Shown: one piece after another, positions 27,272-37,650 of the stretch
How positions within the stretch are numbered: the stretch's first letter is position 1
How the letters are laid out: the number at the start of each line of letters is the position of its first letter
NCBI GenBank assembly: GCA_028282465.1
Contig: JANQHX010000034.1
Coordinates: 1-64,000, forward strand
DNA: 64,000 nt
Direction of reading: 5' to 3'
Source: Gynuella sp.
GTDB lineage: Bacteria > Pseudomonadota > Gammaproteobacteria > Pseudomonadales > Natronospirillaceae
Position numbers and translations under genes: made by a program
The notes under the pieces: model-generated
What the model was told of the DNA's origin: nothing
Seen by the model: the letters and a program-made list of their open reading frames with translations, nothing else
Database searches by the model: none

Positions 27272-27925
27272 TTAGTAAAGGGGTAGATGACCCGTTTTAA
27301 CCCAGATAATAGTATCTTCAGTCACAAAAGGATGATGCTGACTTTGATGCGGGCTGCGAATCCAAGTCCCTGCGGGATAATCGCCATGTTCATCTTTAAA
27401 AGTACCAGATAACACAAATACTTCTTCGCCGCCAAAGTGCTTGTGGGGAAGAAAAACCTCCCCCGCCGGCCACTTTACTAAAGCAACGTGTTCACCCTGA
27501 AAACTGTGTAATGGCATCACTTTTAAATTACCTTGCCCTTGAACCCAATCGGTAGCAGTCATATCAATTCTCACCTGGGCTTTATCTTCAGGTTTTATCT
27601 GATGCAACTTAACAAAAATTTCACAGCCTTCTTGGCTGAAGGGTGAGTGTTTAAATCCAAGTGGATTTCGCAAATAACTCCCTGCCGGATAGTCGCCCGT
27701 GTGATCAGAAAATATTCCTTTTAATACTAATATTTCTTCTCCCCCTGGGTGGTCATGCTGTGAAAAACGTGCACCAGCTTCGTACTTCACTACGCTGGTA
27801 GCATGCCCTGACTCAAAGTTTTCTCGAGCAAGTTTTTTACGCCAAACCCCTTTTATAGGGCTGGGTTCCCATTTCATATGATTGGTGTTAATCGTTAGAG
27901 CTAGTGAAAAGTTCATATTCAACAT
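27272..27925 (-). CDS. Double cupin protein, ChrR-like
   Basis: The start at 27925 (217 aa) is preferred because the upstream extension is Lys/Thr-rich and lacks similarity; MNF nine bases later is also possible. Two ChrR-type cupin units follow each other. Unit 1 has ARFSQHDHPGGEEILVLKG and unit 2 has EVFLPHKHFGGEEVFVLSG, each with the HxH...E metal ligands, and each is followed by DYPAG(S/T)..R(N/S)P. In ChrR the cupin binds zinc and holds a sigma factor, but no anti-sigma zinc-finger domain or sigma gene is present here. It is probably a metal-dependent enzyme or small-molecule binder. Cytoplasmic. Confidence 0.8.
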   Translation of the reverse strand: MLNMNFSLALTINTNHMKWEPSPIKGVWRKKLARENFESGHATSVVKYEAGARFSQHDHPGGEEILVLKGIFSDHTGDYPAGSYLRNPLGFKHSPFSQEGCEIFVKLHQIKPEDKAQVRIDMTATDWVQGQGNLKVMPLHSFQGEHVALVKWPAGEVFLPHKHFGGEEVFVLSGTFKDEHGDYPAGTWIRSPHQSQHHPFVTEDTIIWVKTGHLPLY

Positions 27926-28299
27926 AGGAAATCTCTCTGTTTTTGTATGACTTTCAGGTGATAGTGTCCTTATTTTTGTTTTCTTGGGCGTAGTTTGCTT
28001 TAGGCTAAGACAACCACATACCTTATTGAATAACCATATTTTTGGTCTTAACAAAGCTAATACGAAGAAATTCGATGTTTAGATATCATGACGTATTAAT
28101 TTCTTCTAATATCCATCAATATAAAGTGGGTACTCCAAAATATACAGAGATTTGAATTTTAATCAGACGAACCACAGCTGTAACCATATGTAAAATAATG
28201 TTATTTTCATTCTGGCGAGGCTCCAAGCGACTCAAGCCACATTTATACCCAATGCAATCTTCTATACTCATATCAATAGATAATTTCCTACCAATATAG
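27926..28299. other. Divergent promoter interval, cupin / hybrid kinase
   Basis: About 370 bp of AT-rich DNA separate two divergent genes and must hold both promoters. I see no operator-like repeat or RNA gene in it. Confidence 0.5.
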
Positions 28300-31200
28300 A
28301 TGAACGACTCAAACAAACGACTATCCATCGGTATATTAGCCAGCCAAGTTAGTTACTACACCTATCCAATTTGTTATGGCGTTGCCAATGCTGCACAAAA
28401 TGCTGGCTGCAATTGCTGCGTGTTTACGCTAGCACCTTCAAATGAGAAAACGAATACGTCCATAACTGACGCAGAAGTTTACGATATGGATATGAACTCT
28501 CTTACCAAGACCTTACAGCAAATTGATCACTTGAGTCTTGATGCACTTATTGTGAATTCTGATGTCGGTAACTTCGCTGACCTAAATATTCTCAATGATT
28601 ATTTTAATAATCGCCCTGAATTAATTGCCATCACTATCGGTTTTAAATTGGCTAATGCCTGCATGATTACCACAGATAACTATCAATCCAGTTATGAGGC
28701 TGTAGAACATTTAATAGTGGAGCAAAACAAAAAACGCATCGCTTACATAAGAGCTCCCCTAGACAACATTGAGGGTAATGATCGTTTTCGCGCATACCAA
28801 GATGCGCTTGCTAACCATGGCATTGGCTATGACGAAGAATTGGTGACAGTTGGAGACTGGTTTGTTAAATCCGGCATAGAGTGTACCCATGAACTCATAG
28901 ACAAACGAAAAGTTGAGTTTGATGCACTAGTTGGTGCAAATGACAACATGGTAAATGGCGCCTGTGAAGTTTTATCAAAATTGATGAGAGATCATGTAGT
29001 GACATTTGGTTTTGATAACAACATTTACTCTGAGAGCTTGGGATTTTCTTCTGTCGAACAATCTTATGCAGGCATTGCCCAGGCAAGTGTTAAAGAGATT
29101 CTTAATCAAAGCCAAGGCCAGCCGTCCAGCCAGCAGCTTCAAGTACCAGGCAAACTCATCATTCGAACCAATAACATTAGCAGTATCAACAGGGAATCCA
29201 TTTATATTAACAGTGAATATCACCAGTTCACTCAGGGAAAAGAAAGACTAGCCCTAGCAGTTAATCACATCACATTCCACACCAAAGAAGCTAAAGAGAA
29301 ATTTTCAACCGACCTAATATTCTTTTGGGAAACTCTTTGCAGCTGCCTAAGTTCAAAAGACCCTTTGTCTTTATCTCGCCCAGCCATATTAAAAGTATAC
29401 AAGCACCTTTTAAGGACTGAGATACTTACCAACATTAATATAATCCCTTGGCAGGAATTCTTATTTCAATTCCATGAAGATTCAAAGAAGCTGGACAGAC
29501 CAGACTCAGAAATTGATGATTTATTTTTCTCATTAGAACGACAAACCAACAGAGAAATAGAAAGGTCATTCGGTCAGTATAAAAAAGAAGACGAGTCCAT
29601 TAACTATGATGTAACCATGTTGGGCCAAAAGTTGATGGCCTGTCATGACTATCAAAGTACGGCCAAAATTTATCGACGATTCATGGAAATCATCGGGGCT
29701 AAAACCGCGTTTTTCGTGGTCATCGACGAAGATATGGTTCAGTTTTATCATCTAGATAACCCATCTGACTCAGAACATTTCAGTGTCAAAAGAACTGATA
29801 TCCACAAAAAGTATTTAAAAGTTATATTATCTCATGAACTCAAAAGTTCGGATAAACCCTGTACTCAGCAGTTGATTACACCCATAGGCGTGAGCACGGA
29901 ATTATTCGGGTTTAGCATAGTGTCCTTAACTCACGATTCACGATTTTGGCCGGTATATAGAGCTATTCAGCTGCATTTATCCCAAGCATTTATCAATGTT
30001 AAACAAAGCGAAATTACTAGAACTTCTGAAGCAAAAGCGCTGGAGGCAAACAAGGCGAAAAGTGAATTCTTATCACGCGTTACACATGAATTAAGAACAC
30101 CAATGAATGGAGTCATTGGCATGACCAGTCTGCTACTGGATACAGACCTGTCTGACGAACAGCAAGACTTTGTAAATACCATCCGAGGTAGTGGTGACAC
30201 GCTACTATCGCTCATCAATGAAATTCTAGACTTATCAAAAATAGAGGCAAATAAACTTACGTTAGAGCAAGTGGACTTTAATGTGATCACTTGCGTTGAA
30301 GAAGCCTTGGATTTGGTTGCACCCACGGCGGCTAAAAAAGGATTATCCTTATCCTATGTTATAGAGAAGAATGTGCCACTTTGGGTAAGACAAGATGTAA
30401 CCAGAGTGCGCCAAGTCATCAGTAATTTACTGAGTAATGCTGTTAAATTTACTAGTGAAGGCAGCGTAACTGTTCTAGTTAAACTAATGGATAGAAATTC
30501 CCTGCAGCTGTCTGTTATTGATACAGGGATTGGCCTGACTGAAGAGCAGATTAAAAAGCTATTTGAACCTTTCTCTCAAGCCAACGAATCCATCCATCGG
30601 CAATTTGGCGGCACAGGGCTTGGCCTGGTGATCAGCAAAAACATTGCCCTCTTATTGGGTGGTGATTTGGCCGTGAGCTTATGGGGTAAAGACAATGGAG
30701 CCACATTTGATTTCACATTCAAGTTTGAAGCGGTATCTGGCGATCAAAAATTGGAAAAATGGGAGACACCACTTTATTTGGGATCTCAGAAACCATTGTT
30801 GCATCATGTCAATCTAACGGAAAATCATTGCAAAGAAATAGAACGCATGAGCACTACGTGGGGCATGGAAACTATCGAAGCTTCTATTGAGACGTTGACA
30901 TACAAGCTTTCACAATCCACTTTACCTAATCCATCTAACGAAGCGTTTCTTATTGAAATTAATGGGAATAATCGTGAAAAAATTGTGTCGTATTTGAATC
31001 ATTCAAATATAGCAAATAGAAACATTATCTTACTGGTGAATTTGGATGAAAAATTCACTATTCCAGAACATCTAAACGATATAAAAATAATTAGAAAGCC
31101 ACTCAAGGTTTCTTCCCTCTACTTAGTTTTAGAAGATATTTGGCCTAAAAAAGATAAAGCTCTTAAGGCTAAAAAGGCTTCTGTCATCCGCCCGAATTTT

Positions 31201-31596
31201 GCGAAAGAACATCCGCTTAGAATTCTTTTAGCAGAAGATAACCCAGTGAATCAAAAAGTGGCAAACTCGGTACTAGGCCGCTGTGGCTATCGCTTAGATA
31301 TTGTGGGCAATGGAAAAGAGGCCTTGGAAAGCTGTAGGCGCCAACACTATGAGGTCGTTCTAATGGACATTTTTATGCCCGAAATGGATGGCACAGAAGC
31401 CACACAATTAATAAGAAAGCAAATTTCTACCCAACACCAGCCATACATTATTGCGGTTACGGCTAACGCTCAACAAGGGGAAAAGGAAAGGCTGCTGTCT
31501 CTAGGGATGAACGGCTACATTCGAAAACCCATTGTGATTGATGAATTATTGGATGCCCTTTCAAAGGCCTATGAAAGCATTAAGCGTAATTCATAA
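28300..31596 (+). CDS. Soluble hybrid histidine kinase with an N-terminal LacI-type sugar-binding domain and C-terminal receiver
   Basis: The protein has 1098 aa. Residues 1-300 are a LacI/GalR-type effector domain (Peripla_BP_3, with [20 protein letters not shown] near 230-250) without a DNA-binding domain, signal peptide or membrane helix. A ~270-residue linker containing a GAF-like region comes next. The HisKA domain has the phospho-accepting His in [12 protein letters not shown] near 597, followed by a HATPase domain ([16 protein letters not shown]). About 860-960 is a degenerate receiver without a clear phospho-Asp. The last ~125 residues are an intact receiver, [13 protein letters not shown] with phospho-Asp in [13 protein letters not shown]. 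No Hpt domain is present. It ends 25 bp from a convergent lone receiver gene that may be its output partner. The second such kinase in the window lies at 12350-14428. Confidence 0.87.
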   Translation: MNDSNKRLSIGILASQVSYYTYPICYGVANAAQNAGCNCCVFTLAPSNEKTNTSITDAEVYDMDMNSLTKTLQQIDHLSLDALIVNSDVGNFADLNILNDYFNNRPELIAITIGFKLANACMITTDNYQSSYEAVEHLIVEQNKKRIAYIRAPLDNIEGNDRFRAYQDALANHGIGYDEELVTVGDWFVKSGIECTHELIDKRKVEFDALVGANDNMVNGACEVLSKLMRDHVVTFGFDNNIYSESLGFSSVEQSYAGIAQASVKEILNQSQGQPSSQQLQVPGKLIIRTNNISSINRESIYINSEYHQFTQGKERLALAVNHITFHTKEAKEKFSTDLIFFWETLCSCLSSKDPLSLSRPAILKVYKHLLRTEILTNINIIPWQEFLFQFHEDSKKLDRPDSEIDDLFFSLERQTNREIERSFGQYKKEDESINYDVTMLGQKLMACHDYQSTAKIYRRFMEIIGAKTAFFVVIDEDMVQFYHLDNPSDSEHFSVKRTDIHKKYLKVILSHELKSSDKPCTQQLITPIGVSTELFGFSIVSLTHDSRFWPVYRAIQLHLSQAFINVKQSEITRTSEAKALEANKAKSEFLSRVTHELRTPMNGVIGMTSLLLDTDLSDEQQDFVNTIRGSGDTLLSLINEILDLSKIEANKLTLEQVDFNVITCVEEALDLVAPTAAKKGLSLSYVIEKNVPLWVRQDVTRVRQVISNLLSNAVKFTSEGSVTVLVKLMDRNSLQLSVIDTGIGLTEEQIKKLFEPFSQANESIHRQFGGTGLGLVISKNIALLLGGDLAVSLWGKDNGATFDFTFKFEAVSGDQKLEKWETPLYLGSQKPLLHHVNLTENHCKEIERMSTTWGMETIEASIETLTYKLSQSTLPNPSNEAFLIEINGNNREKIVSYLNHSNIANRNIILLVNLDEKFTIPEHLNDIKIIRKPLKVSSLYLVLEDIWPKKDKALKAKKASVIRPNFAKEHPLRILLAEDNPVNQKVANSVLGRCGYRLDIVGNGKEALESCRRQHYEVVLMDIFMPEMDGTEATQLIRKQISTQHQPYIIAVTANAQQGEKERLLSLGMNGYIRKPIVIDELLDALSKAYESIKRNS

Positions 31597-31621
31597 AGCA
31601 ATTTAGAAGCCTCTAAGCGAA

Positions 31622-32035
31622 TTAAAGCTTAACCTTTCTTAGTAATCTGACAATTCTGTATTCTAGTTCTTTTGGACGGAAGGGCTTAGCAAGATAGCTG
31701 TCTACGCCATTTGACACAGCTTCAACAACGCTCTTTTTATCTTGTGCTGCAGTCAGCATCAAAAACGGAATGTGTTGATACTCACTGGACTCTTTCACCA
31801 GTTTTAACAGTTCAATGCCGGTTAGTTCCGGCATATCCCAATCACAAATAATCATATGTATGCTGGTAGATTGAATGGTTTTCCATGCACTACTGCCATT
31901 AGTTGCTGAGTGGTAGTTACGAATACCAAGCTCCTTCAAACAACTGGCAACCATACCCCTTATGGCTTCCATGTCATCAACAATTAGCACGGTAAGTTTT
32001 TCACAAATCTGTTCGATTTTTTCCATAGACTTCAT
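31622..32035 (-). CDS. CheY-like single-domain response regulator
   Basis: The protein has 137 aa from the ATG at 32035. It is a lone receiver: acidic pocket VLIVDDMEA near 20, phospho-Asp in MIICDWDMPELTG near 62, Thr in FLMLTAA and the conserved Lys in SYLAKPFRPKEL. There is no output domain, so it would act through protein contact or as a phosphorelay carrier. It is transcribed towards the LacI-sensor hybrid kinase, with 25 bp between the stop codons, so a shared pathway is likely but not proven. Confidence 0.9.
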   Translation of the reverse strand: MKSMEKIEQICEKLTVLIVDDMEAIRGMVASCLKELGIRNYHSATNGSSAWKTIQSTSIHMIICDWDMPELTGIELLKLVKESSEYQHIPFLMLTAAQDKKSVVEAVSNGVDSYLAKPFRPKELEYRIVRLLRKVKL

Positions 32036-32110
32036 CAAACATTGGTGTAGATTGTTAAAGCTTAGCTGATATTTTTTACCACTATGTGGTTTTACAATCT
32101 GAGTAACATT

Positions 32111-33346
32111 ATGGCTAATACAAAATCTGTCTTGACCACTTATTACACCTTGACACTACTGACCACCCTGTCAGCTTCGTTTATTTGGGGTGTTAACACT
32201 TTGTTTTTGCTGGATGCAGGACTGACCAATACTCAAGCCTTTGCCGCTAACGCATTTTACACCTTAGGCATGATGCTGTTTGAAGTGCCTACCGGTGTTG
32301 TCGCTGATACTCGGGGTCGCCGGCTGAGCTTTTTGATTGGTACCATTACTTTGCTGTTATCCACACTGCTGTATCTTTGGTTATGGAAATATCAGTCGCC
32401 TTTTATTCTATGGGCACTGGCATCAATGATTTTGGGTCTTGGCTTTACATTTTTTTCAGGGGCTGTTGAAGCTTGGATAGTGGATGCATTAAAGGCAGTA
32501 AACTATGCCGGAAGTCTAGACTCAGTGTTTGCGCGAAACCAAATGGTAAACGGATTCGCCATGTTATCTGGGTCTGTAGCGGGTGGAGTCATTGCCCAAT
32601 ATACGGATTTAGGTATGCCATATATCGTTAGGGCGGTACTGTTGATATTGACCTTTGTATTTGCTTTTTTTGCGATGAAAGATCTTGGTTTTAACTCATC
32701 TTCAGGCTCTGGAGCAGTTAATGAGATGAGACGCATTTTGAGAGAATCATTGGAGCATGGTTGGAGACAGCCAACGGTTCAAAAACTAATGTTAGCATCA
32801 CCCTTTACCATGGGTGTTCTGCTATATTCTTTTTATGCAATGCAACCATATTTACTGGAACTCTATGGTGACAGCCAAGCCTACTCTGTCGCTGGACTAG
32901 CGGCCGCAATTGTTGCTGGCGCCCAAATGCTGGGTGGCTTACTGGTACCTAAACTGCTAACACTCTTTGATCGAAGAACCAGCATATTATTGCTGGGCAG
33001 TATTCTCAGTTCCATCCTATTGCTTCTTATTGGTTTATCAAATGGATTTTACATTGCCATTGGTTTGTTGATTTGCTGGGCTATGATCCTAACGGCGACC
33101 ATGCCCATTCGACAGTCATTGATGAACAGCCTCATTCCGTCAGAACAACGAGCGACAGTTCTCTCTTTTGATTCACTCATGTCGTCCAGCGGCGGAGTGA
33201 TTTGGCAGCCAACTTTGGGTAAATCTGCTGATGTCTGGTCTTACAGTTTGAGCTATATGATAAGCGCAATCATTCAGTTAATTGCGCTACCATTTATTGT
33301 GAGCAGCCGAAGAAGTTGCAGTAAAGAAGATAAAATAGATCATTAG
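32111..33346 (+). CDS. MFS transporter
   Basis: The protein has 411 aa from the ATG at 32111 (an upstream in-frame start at 32084 is possible). It has twelve predicted helices with the MFS signature between helices 2 and 3 (GVVADTRGRRLSFLIG). Inner-membrane secondary transporter; the substrate is unknown. Divergent from the receiver gene and convergent with the DUF6265 gene, 38 bp away. Confidence 0.87.
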   Translation: MANTKSVLTTYYTLTLLTTLSASFIWGVNTLFLLDAGLTNTQAFAANAFYTLGMMLFEVPTGVVADTRGRRLSFLIGTITLLLSTLLYLWLWKYQSPFILWALASMILGLGFTFFSGAVEAWIVDALKAVNYAGSLDSVFARNQMVNGFAMLSGSVAGGVIAQYTDLGMPYIVRAVLLILTFVFAFFAMKDLGFNSSSGSGAVNEMRRILRESLEHGWRQPTVQKLMLASPFTMGVLLYSFYAMQPYLLELYGDSQAYSVAGLAAAIVAGAQMLGGLLVPKLLTLFDRRTSILLLGSILSSILLLLIGLSNGFYIAIGLLICWAMILTATMPIRQSLMNSLIPSEQRATVLSFDSLMSSSGGVIWQPTLGKSADVWSYSLSYMISAIIQLIALPFIVSSRRSCSKEDKIDH

Positions 33347-33384
33347 TCAATGACGAAAGAAAAGCTCAATAGACCGCATAGCAT

Positions 33385-33921
33385 CTATTTTATACGAACA
33401 TGAGGTACTGTAATTATCTTGTTAGTCGTTCCACTTTTTACATTGGCGTAGATAACGAACCTATCTAAGCTTTCTTTTACAAAAGTGAAGTCATGAAAGT
33501 ACAACGCATTTTCTGTTTTTTTGATCAATGGCCTAACTATGGGTTGATATTGTGGCTCCCAGCCCTTCAACTCTTTCCCAAAGTGTTTAAGCCGCCATTC
33601 AATTCCACCATCAAATTCCTTAAATATTTGGATTTCATTGAAGAATAAGCTGTACCTTGAATAGCCATGAGCTAAAGCCGGCATTTGCCCCTGCTCTCCC
33701 ATTCGAATAATGTATTCACCATGTTTTTGACCAAAAACATCGCCCTCCCATCGCCAATCACCTATCAGCCAAACTAAATCCTCTAGAGAGGCTTCAGCAA
33801 TTGGATCGCCCGATGTGTAAGTTAATATATCCGGCACTGCTTCATCAGCGAATGACACACTAATGCTGGAGAGCATCAACGAAAGAATCAGTAATCTTGT
33901 ATAACTTATTAATTGCTTCAT
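33385..33921 (-). CDS. Exported DUF6265-family protein
   Basis: The start at 33921 has an AAGGTG ribosome site and gives 178 aa with a signal peptide ending near SFADEA. The mature part has the DUF6265 hallmark LEDLVWLIGDWRWEG, then GEYIIRMGEQGQM, and a beta-rich, lipocalin-like tail with EIQIFKEFDGGIEWRLKHFG. Members are single-domain exported beta-barrel-like proteins of unknown function. Confidence 0.78.
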   Translation of the reverse strand: MKQLISYTRLLILSLMLSSISVSFADEAVPDILTYTSGDPIAEASLEDLVWLIGDWRWEGDVFGQKHGEYIIRMGEQGQMPALAHGYSRYSLFFNEIQIFKEFDGGIEWRLKHFGKELKGWEPQYQPIVRPLIKKTENALYFHDFTFVKESLDRFVIYANVKSGTTNKIITVPHVRIK

Positions 33922-34243
33922 TGTATTCACCTTTTATGTCTTTGCTTTTTTATTTTTGTTTTAGATAACTGTAACAGTGAATAGAAAGGAAATATTTTTT
34001 TTAGAATGGCAATCTGTTAAACGATGAAGAGAATCAAATTAAGTTACTAGCAACTGTAAAGATGTAAATATTTTTTTATTTCGTTAAAGATAGCTTATTG
34101 GAACTGTATGTATATTAGTAAATTATTTTACAGATATCAGCATTAGTAGGACTTACTAATAAGTTGTGTAACCCCAGAAGACTTAAAGAAATATTTTTAG
34201 ATTATGGTTGAGTTAATAGCAACTATGCGAATTATGCAAAATT
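33922..34243. other. AT-rich non-coding interval
   Basis: About 320 bp lie between the beta-propeller terminator and the DUF6265 start. Apart from a short palindrome (ACTGT-A-ACAGT) at 33968-33978, which could be an operator for the DUF6265 gene, I see nothing in it. Confidence 0.45.
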
Positions 34244-34248
34244 CAAAG

Positions 34249-34269
34249 GGAGCATATTAAATATGCTCC
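34249..34269 (-). terminator. Hairpin terminator after the beta-propeller gene
   Basis: A perfect 9 bp stem (GGAGCATAT / ATATGCTCC, loop of 3) lies 15 bp past the stop codon. The following T run is only three bases, so termination may be weak. Confidence 0.6.
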
Positions 34270-34283
34270 TTGTTAGAAAGACA

Positions 34284-35894
34284 TTAATATTTTCTACGAA
34301 CCAATGATAAGGCCGACATCAATACTAATAGCCATCCTGCTAGCGTTCCGCCTGCAGAGTTACTTGGATTATCAGGAAATGTGTCTATCTTCGTTGAGAG
34401 CGCAAGAGATATTTCATTATTAGATTCATTCGTGTCGATTTGAGCCTGAGTCAATTCAGCACTTAGCACAGCAATTGTACCCTGTTCTTGGGCAGTAAAA
34501 TTGACGCTGATAATTTTTACTATTTCTTCTTCTAGGTCTGAAATATTGCATGTAATGATGTCTTCATTAGAGGTGCACTCTGAGCTTTCACCGTCTACAT
34601 CTACACTTGTGTAGGTTAAACCCAGGGTATCAATGGTCACAATCAAATTATGAGCCGTTGCAGGGCCATTGTTAGTCACATTAATCTGCCAGATATAGGG
34701 CTCATTATCGTCTAATCGAGCGGAACTTGACTCAGCACTTAAAGCTGACTCGGCTTGAAGGTTAATAACACTAATACCATCCAGAACACTAGCGTAAGCA
34801 AAGCCTGGGTCATTGGCTAATTCAAAATTATTAACGTCCTCGAATTGATCGCTGTCAAAACCCTGTGTGCCACCTTGAACAGTGCCTAACAGCTCTAAAC
34901 CGCCTGTTGATTCATCTCTACCCCAGACTTGAAAGCTTTTATCGTCGGTGTCCATAGAATAGAGCAATTTATTATTTTCACTTAAAAGCAATCCTTCAAT
35001 TGCATTTTCCCCATTCAATACCTCACTTCGATCTACTGCTCTTTTTGAATCATCTGTAAACCGAAACTGAACCAATGAATTTGTGCTGACAACAGCATAA
35101 ATATCTAGTCCATTTTCGGCTAGTACAAAAGAATTAATAACACCTCCCACACCAGTATCAGTGATAATAGAATTCAGCCCAATTTCACCGACTTCGTTCA
35201 GTGTGAAGACGGCTAAAGTCCCACTACTAAATGCTATGTATAAATATTCTTCATCTGGCCCGATCGCAATATGGTTAATATTGCCAGAAGAGGCTAAATC
35301 CGTGAAAATAGCGGACAGGTCATAACCTATCTGGTTTGCCAACTGCCCATTCACACCGCGGCTCAATATGGCTAGATCACCAGAAGCAGACGCGACGTAT
35401 AATTGAAGTCCATCGTTGGAAAATAAGAAGGTATCTGAATCATCATTACCGGTGTATTCAGAAAAAAACTGCTCAAACTCTAGTGCTCCAGTTTCACTGT
35501 CTATTTCAAATACAAATATTCCCGATGGGCTTTGGTCAGTATTAAGAGTACTTCCATAAACGTAAAGGTGATTGCCATCTGGCGACACTTCAATTGCATC
35601 TGCTGGATTTGAAGGCACCTGAGGGTCTGAGTCATCGGAGACCAATGTGTCTACTAGCGTTAGAGTATTGTCTTCATTGATAGAAAAAATATTAATGGTT
35701 TTATCACAGGTCGCTAAGGCGTATAGCCACTTTCCATCTGCCGTGGTGGTTACATCGTCTATGCACGAGAAAGAGTCTTCGGGCTCTTCTGAGTTTTCGA
35801 TCCATTGATGGGAATCGACTAATGCTGTAAAACCTTGGGTAGAAATCAAAACACCTAGACTGAAAACTACACCTAAGGTTAATTGTTTAATCAC
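34284..35894 (-). CDS. Exported beta-propeller/DUF11 protein with a GlyGly-CTERM-like sorting tail
   Basis: The GTG at 35894 has a perfect GGAGAG ribosome site and starts a normal signal peptide, so the product has 536 aa. Residues about 40-390 look like a seven-bladed lactonase/YVTN-type beta-propeller, with repeated units such as ISPDGNHLYVYGS- and LFSNDGLQLYVAS-like turns. A DUF11-like immunoglobulin domain (about 390-500, NVTNNGPATAHNLIVTID) follows. The tail (SAGGTLAGWLLVLMSALSLVRRKY at the end) has a Gly pair, one membrane helix and basic residues, as in rhombosortase substrates. Such proteins are usually surface-delivered through type II secretion. Function unknown. Confidence 0.78.
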   Translation of the reverse strand: MIKQLTLGVVFSLGVLISTQGFTALVDSHQWIENSEEPEDSFSCIDDVTTTADGKWLYALATCDKTINIFSINEDNTLTLVDTLVSDDSDPQVPSNPADAIEVSPDGNHLYVYGSTLNTDQSPSGIFVFEIDSETGALEFEQFFSEYTGNDDSDTFLFSNDGLQLYVASASGDLAILSRGVNGQLANQIGYDLSAIFTDLASSGNINHIAIGPDEEYLYIAFSSGTLAVFTLNEVGEIGLNSIITDTGVGGVINSFVLAENGLDIYAVVSTNSLVQFRFTDDSKRAVDRSEVLNGENAIEGLLLSENNKLLYSMDTDDKSFQVWGRDESTGGLELLGTVQGGTQGFDSDQFEDVNNFELANDPGFAYASVLDGISVINLQAESALSAESSSARLDDNEPYIWQINVTNNGPATAHNLIVTIDTLGLTYTSVDVDGESSECTSNEDIITCNISDLEEEIVKIISVNFTAQEQGTIAVLSAELTQAQIDTNESNNEISLALSTKIDTFPDNPSNSAGGTLAGWLLVLMSALSLVRRKY

Positions 35895-36198
35895 AGATTC
35901 TCTCCTTTCCATGATACTTTCATTGAAGTTCGGGTAATATTACCAGCTTCATCTACGCAATGCTTGCTGGCTATTTAAACACAAGACAATATTCGAATAG
36001 GTTTTTACGAACAAATTGATTTGGATGTAGATATTAGAAGTTAACCCTAAATAATAAACACTTTGTGCCACGGGGAGACTTGGCGACTAATTGCCATGAG
36101 CTGGCAGATCGTTGAAATACTATAATTTCTTTGTAAGCAGGTTTTCTTGAACAGTTTTAAGGGCTGTCGTCTTTATATATTCACTATTTTCACTTATG
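35895..36198. other. Non-coding interval upstream of the beta-propeller gene
   Basis: About 300 bp lie between the GH1 gene end and the beta-propeller start on the minus strand. It must contain the promoter of the latter. No repeat or RNA gene was seen. Confidence 0.45.
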
Positions 36199-36222
36199 TA
36201 AAAATGGCCCCCATTTGGAGGC
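36199..36222 (-). terminator. Weak hairpin terminator after the GH1 gene
   Basis: GCCCCC-ATTT-GGAGGC at 36207-36222 forms a six-position stem with one mismatch, followed on the minus strand by a short T run, 20 bp after the stop codon. Confidence 0.45.
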
Positions 36223-36241
36223 GATTCTGAATATTTAGTTT

Positions 36242-37588
36242 CTAATCTCTTTCTTTCATCAGCTCTTGATATAGGTAGTAACTAGACTTAGGAGTGCGCT
36301 CTTGGGTTTCGTAGTCTACATAGGTCATGCCGAATCGTTTTGAATAACCCGCCGCCCATTCAAAGTTATCCAACAAACTCCAACCGAAATAGCCACGAAC
36401 ATTAACCCCATCTTTGATTGCCCCGTCAACGGCGTTTAGGTGGCTGTTGTAGTACCGACAACGCTGATCATCATGACATTTTCCTGACTCATCAATACTA
36501 TCAGCACAGGCGGCACCATTTTCAGTAATAATAATTGGAGGAAGGTTAGGGTAGGTGTTGTTTAGGTCGTTCAATAAATAACGTAACGAGTCTGGATAAA
36601 TTTCCCAATCAAAATCTGTAAATTCCGCATCTTCTGGGAAAACATTAAAGTCATCTGGCTTATTAGCTTTCAAAATGGTTCGGTTATAGAAATTAATTCC
36701 CAAATAATCAATTGGTCGAGAAATTATTTCCATATCGCCCTCTTCAGGTTGAATCATTTCGCTCTCGTAGCGTTGATACAATCCTTCTGGATACTGACCT
36801 TCCAAAATGGGTTTTATGTAGCCGTGTGTGTGCTCTTCATCATGCTCTTTAGCAGCATTAACATCCTCGGCATCGTTTGCGTCGTAGGCGTAACCTGGAG
36901 AAAAATTCAGCACAATGCCATGACTGGCGCCTGGCGCATTTTCTCTCATTGCCGGTAGAGCAAGTCCTGATGCCAGTAAAATGTGATGAATGGCTTTGAA
37001 GCCTCCAGCAACCGTTTGATGACCTGGTGCATGCATGCCAGTTCGATACCCAAGGTATGCCGCACACCAAGGTTCGTTAAAGGTCGCATAAGACGCAACA
37101 CGATCTCCTAATACTTGGGTTACCCGATCAGCGTATTCAGCAAAACGATGGGCAGTATCTCTGTTTAGCCATCCACCATTGTCCTCTAAGTACTGAGGTA
37201 GATCCCAGTGGTACAGAGTACAATAAGGCTTAATACCACGATCCAGCATTCCATCCACTAAACGCTCGTAAAAGTCGAATCCCTTTTTATTCCAAGAACC
37301 TGAAGTCGGCTCTATTCTCGGCCATGCAATAGAGAAACGATAAGCGTCTACACCCAATGCTGCAATTAAGTCTAGATCCTCTTGCCACCGGTGATAATGA
37401 TCACAAGCTTGAGTACCGTCGTCGCCATTCAACACTTTCCCGGGAGTTGCACAAAAGCGATCCCAAATGGATTCACAACGTCCATCCTTTGTGTTTGCAC
37501 CTTCAATCTGGAAAGCGGCGGTGGCTACTCCAAAAGTAAACTCTTTCTTGGACAGCATTTTTGAATCTTGCGGTAATTGGTACTTCAT
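36242..37588 (-). CDS. GH1 beta-glucosidase
   Basis: The protein has 448 aa without a signal peptide, so it is cytoplasmic. It has the two GH1 catalytic motifs: TFNEPWC with the acid/base Glu172 and IITENGA with the nucleophile Glu355. The N-terminal FTFGVATAAFQIEGA signature and WSLLDNFEWAAGYSKRFG near the end complete the family pattern. It hydrolyses beta-linked glucosides such as cellobiose or laminaribiose. Together with the GH94-like phosphorylase at 8.9 kb it fits beta-glucan oligosaccharide use. The stretch upstream holds ACCGTTACCG, but I cannot support an operator there. Confidence 0.93.
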   Translation of the reverse strand: MKYQLPQDSKMLSKKEFTFGVATAAFQIEGANTKDGRCESIWDRFCATPGKVLNGDDGTQACDHYHRWQEDLDLIAALGVDAYRFSIAWPRIEPTSGSWNKKGFDFYERLVDGMLDRGIKPYCTLYHWDLPQYLEDNGGWLNRDTAHRFAEYADRVTQVLGDRVASYATFNEPWCAAYLGYRTGMHAPGHQTVAGGFKAIHHILLASGLALPAMRENAPGASHGIVLNFSPGYAYDANDAEDVNAAKEHDEEHTHGYIKPILEGQYPEGLYQRYESEMIQPEEGDMEIISRPIDYLGINFYNRTILKANKPDDFNVFPEDAEFTDFDWEIYPDSLRYLLNDLNNTYPNLPPIIITENGAACADSIDESGKCHDDQRCRYYNSHLNAVDGAIKDGVNVRGYFGWSLLDNFEWAAGYSKRFGMTYVDYETQERTPKSSYYLYQELMKERD

Positions 37589-37650
37589 TTAACAGTCTTC
37601 TTTTTAGCGGTAACGGTTTTATAGTTATAGACGCTTCTTATCAGAGGCTT

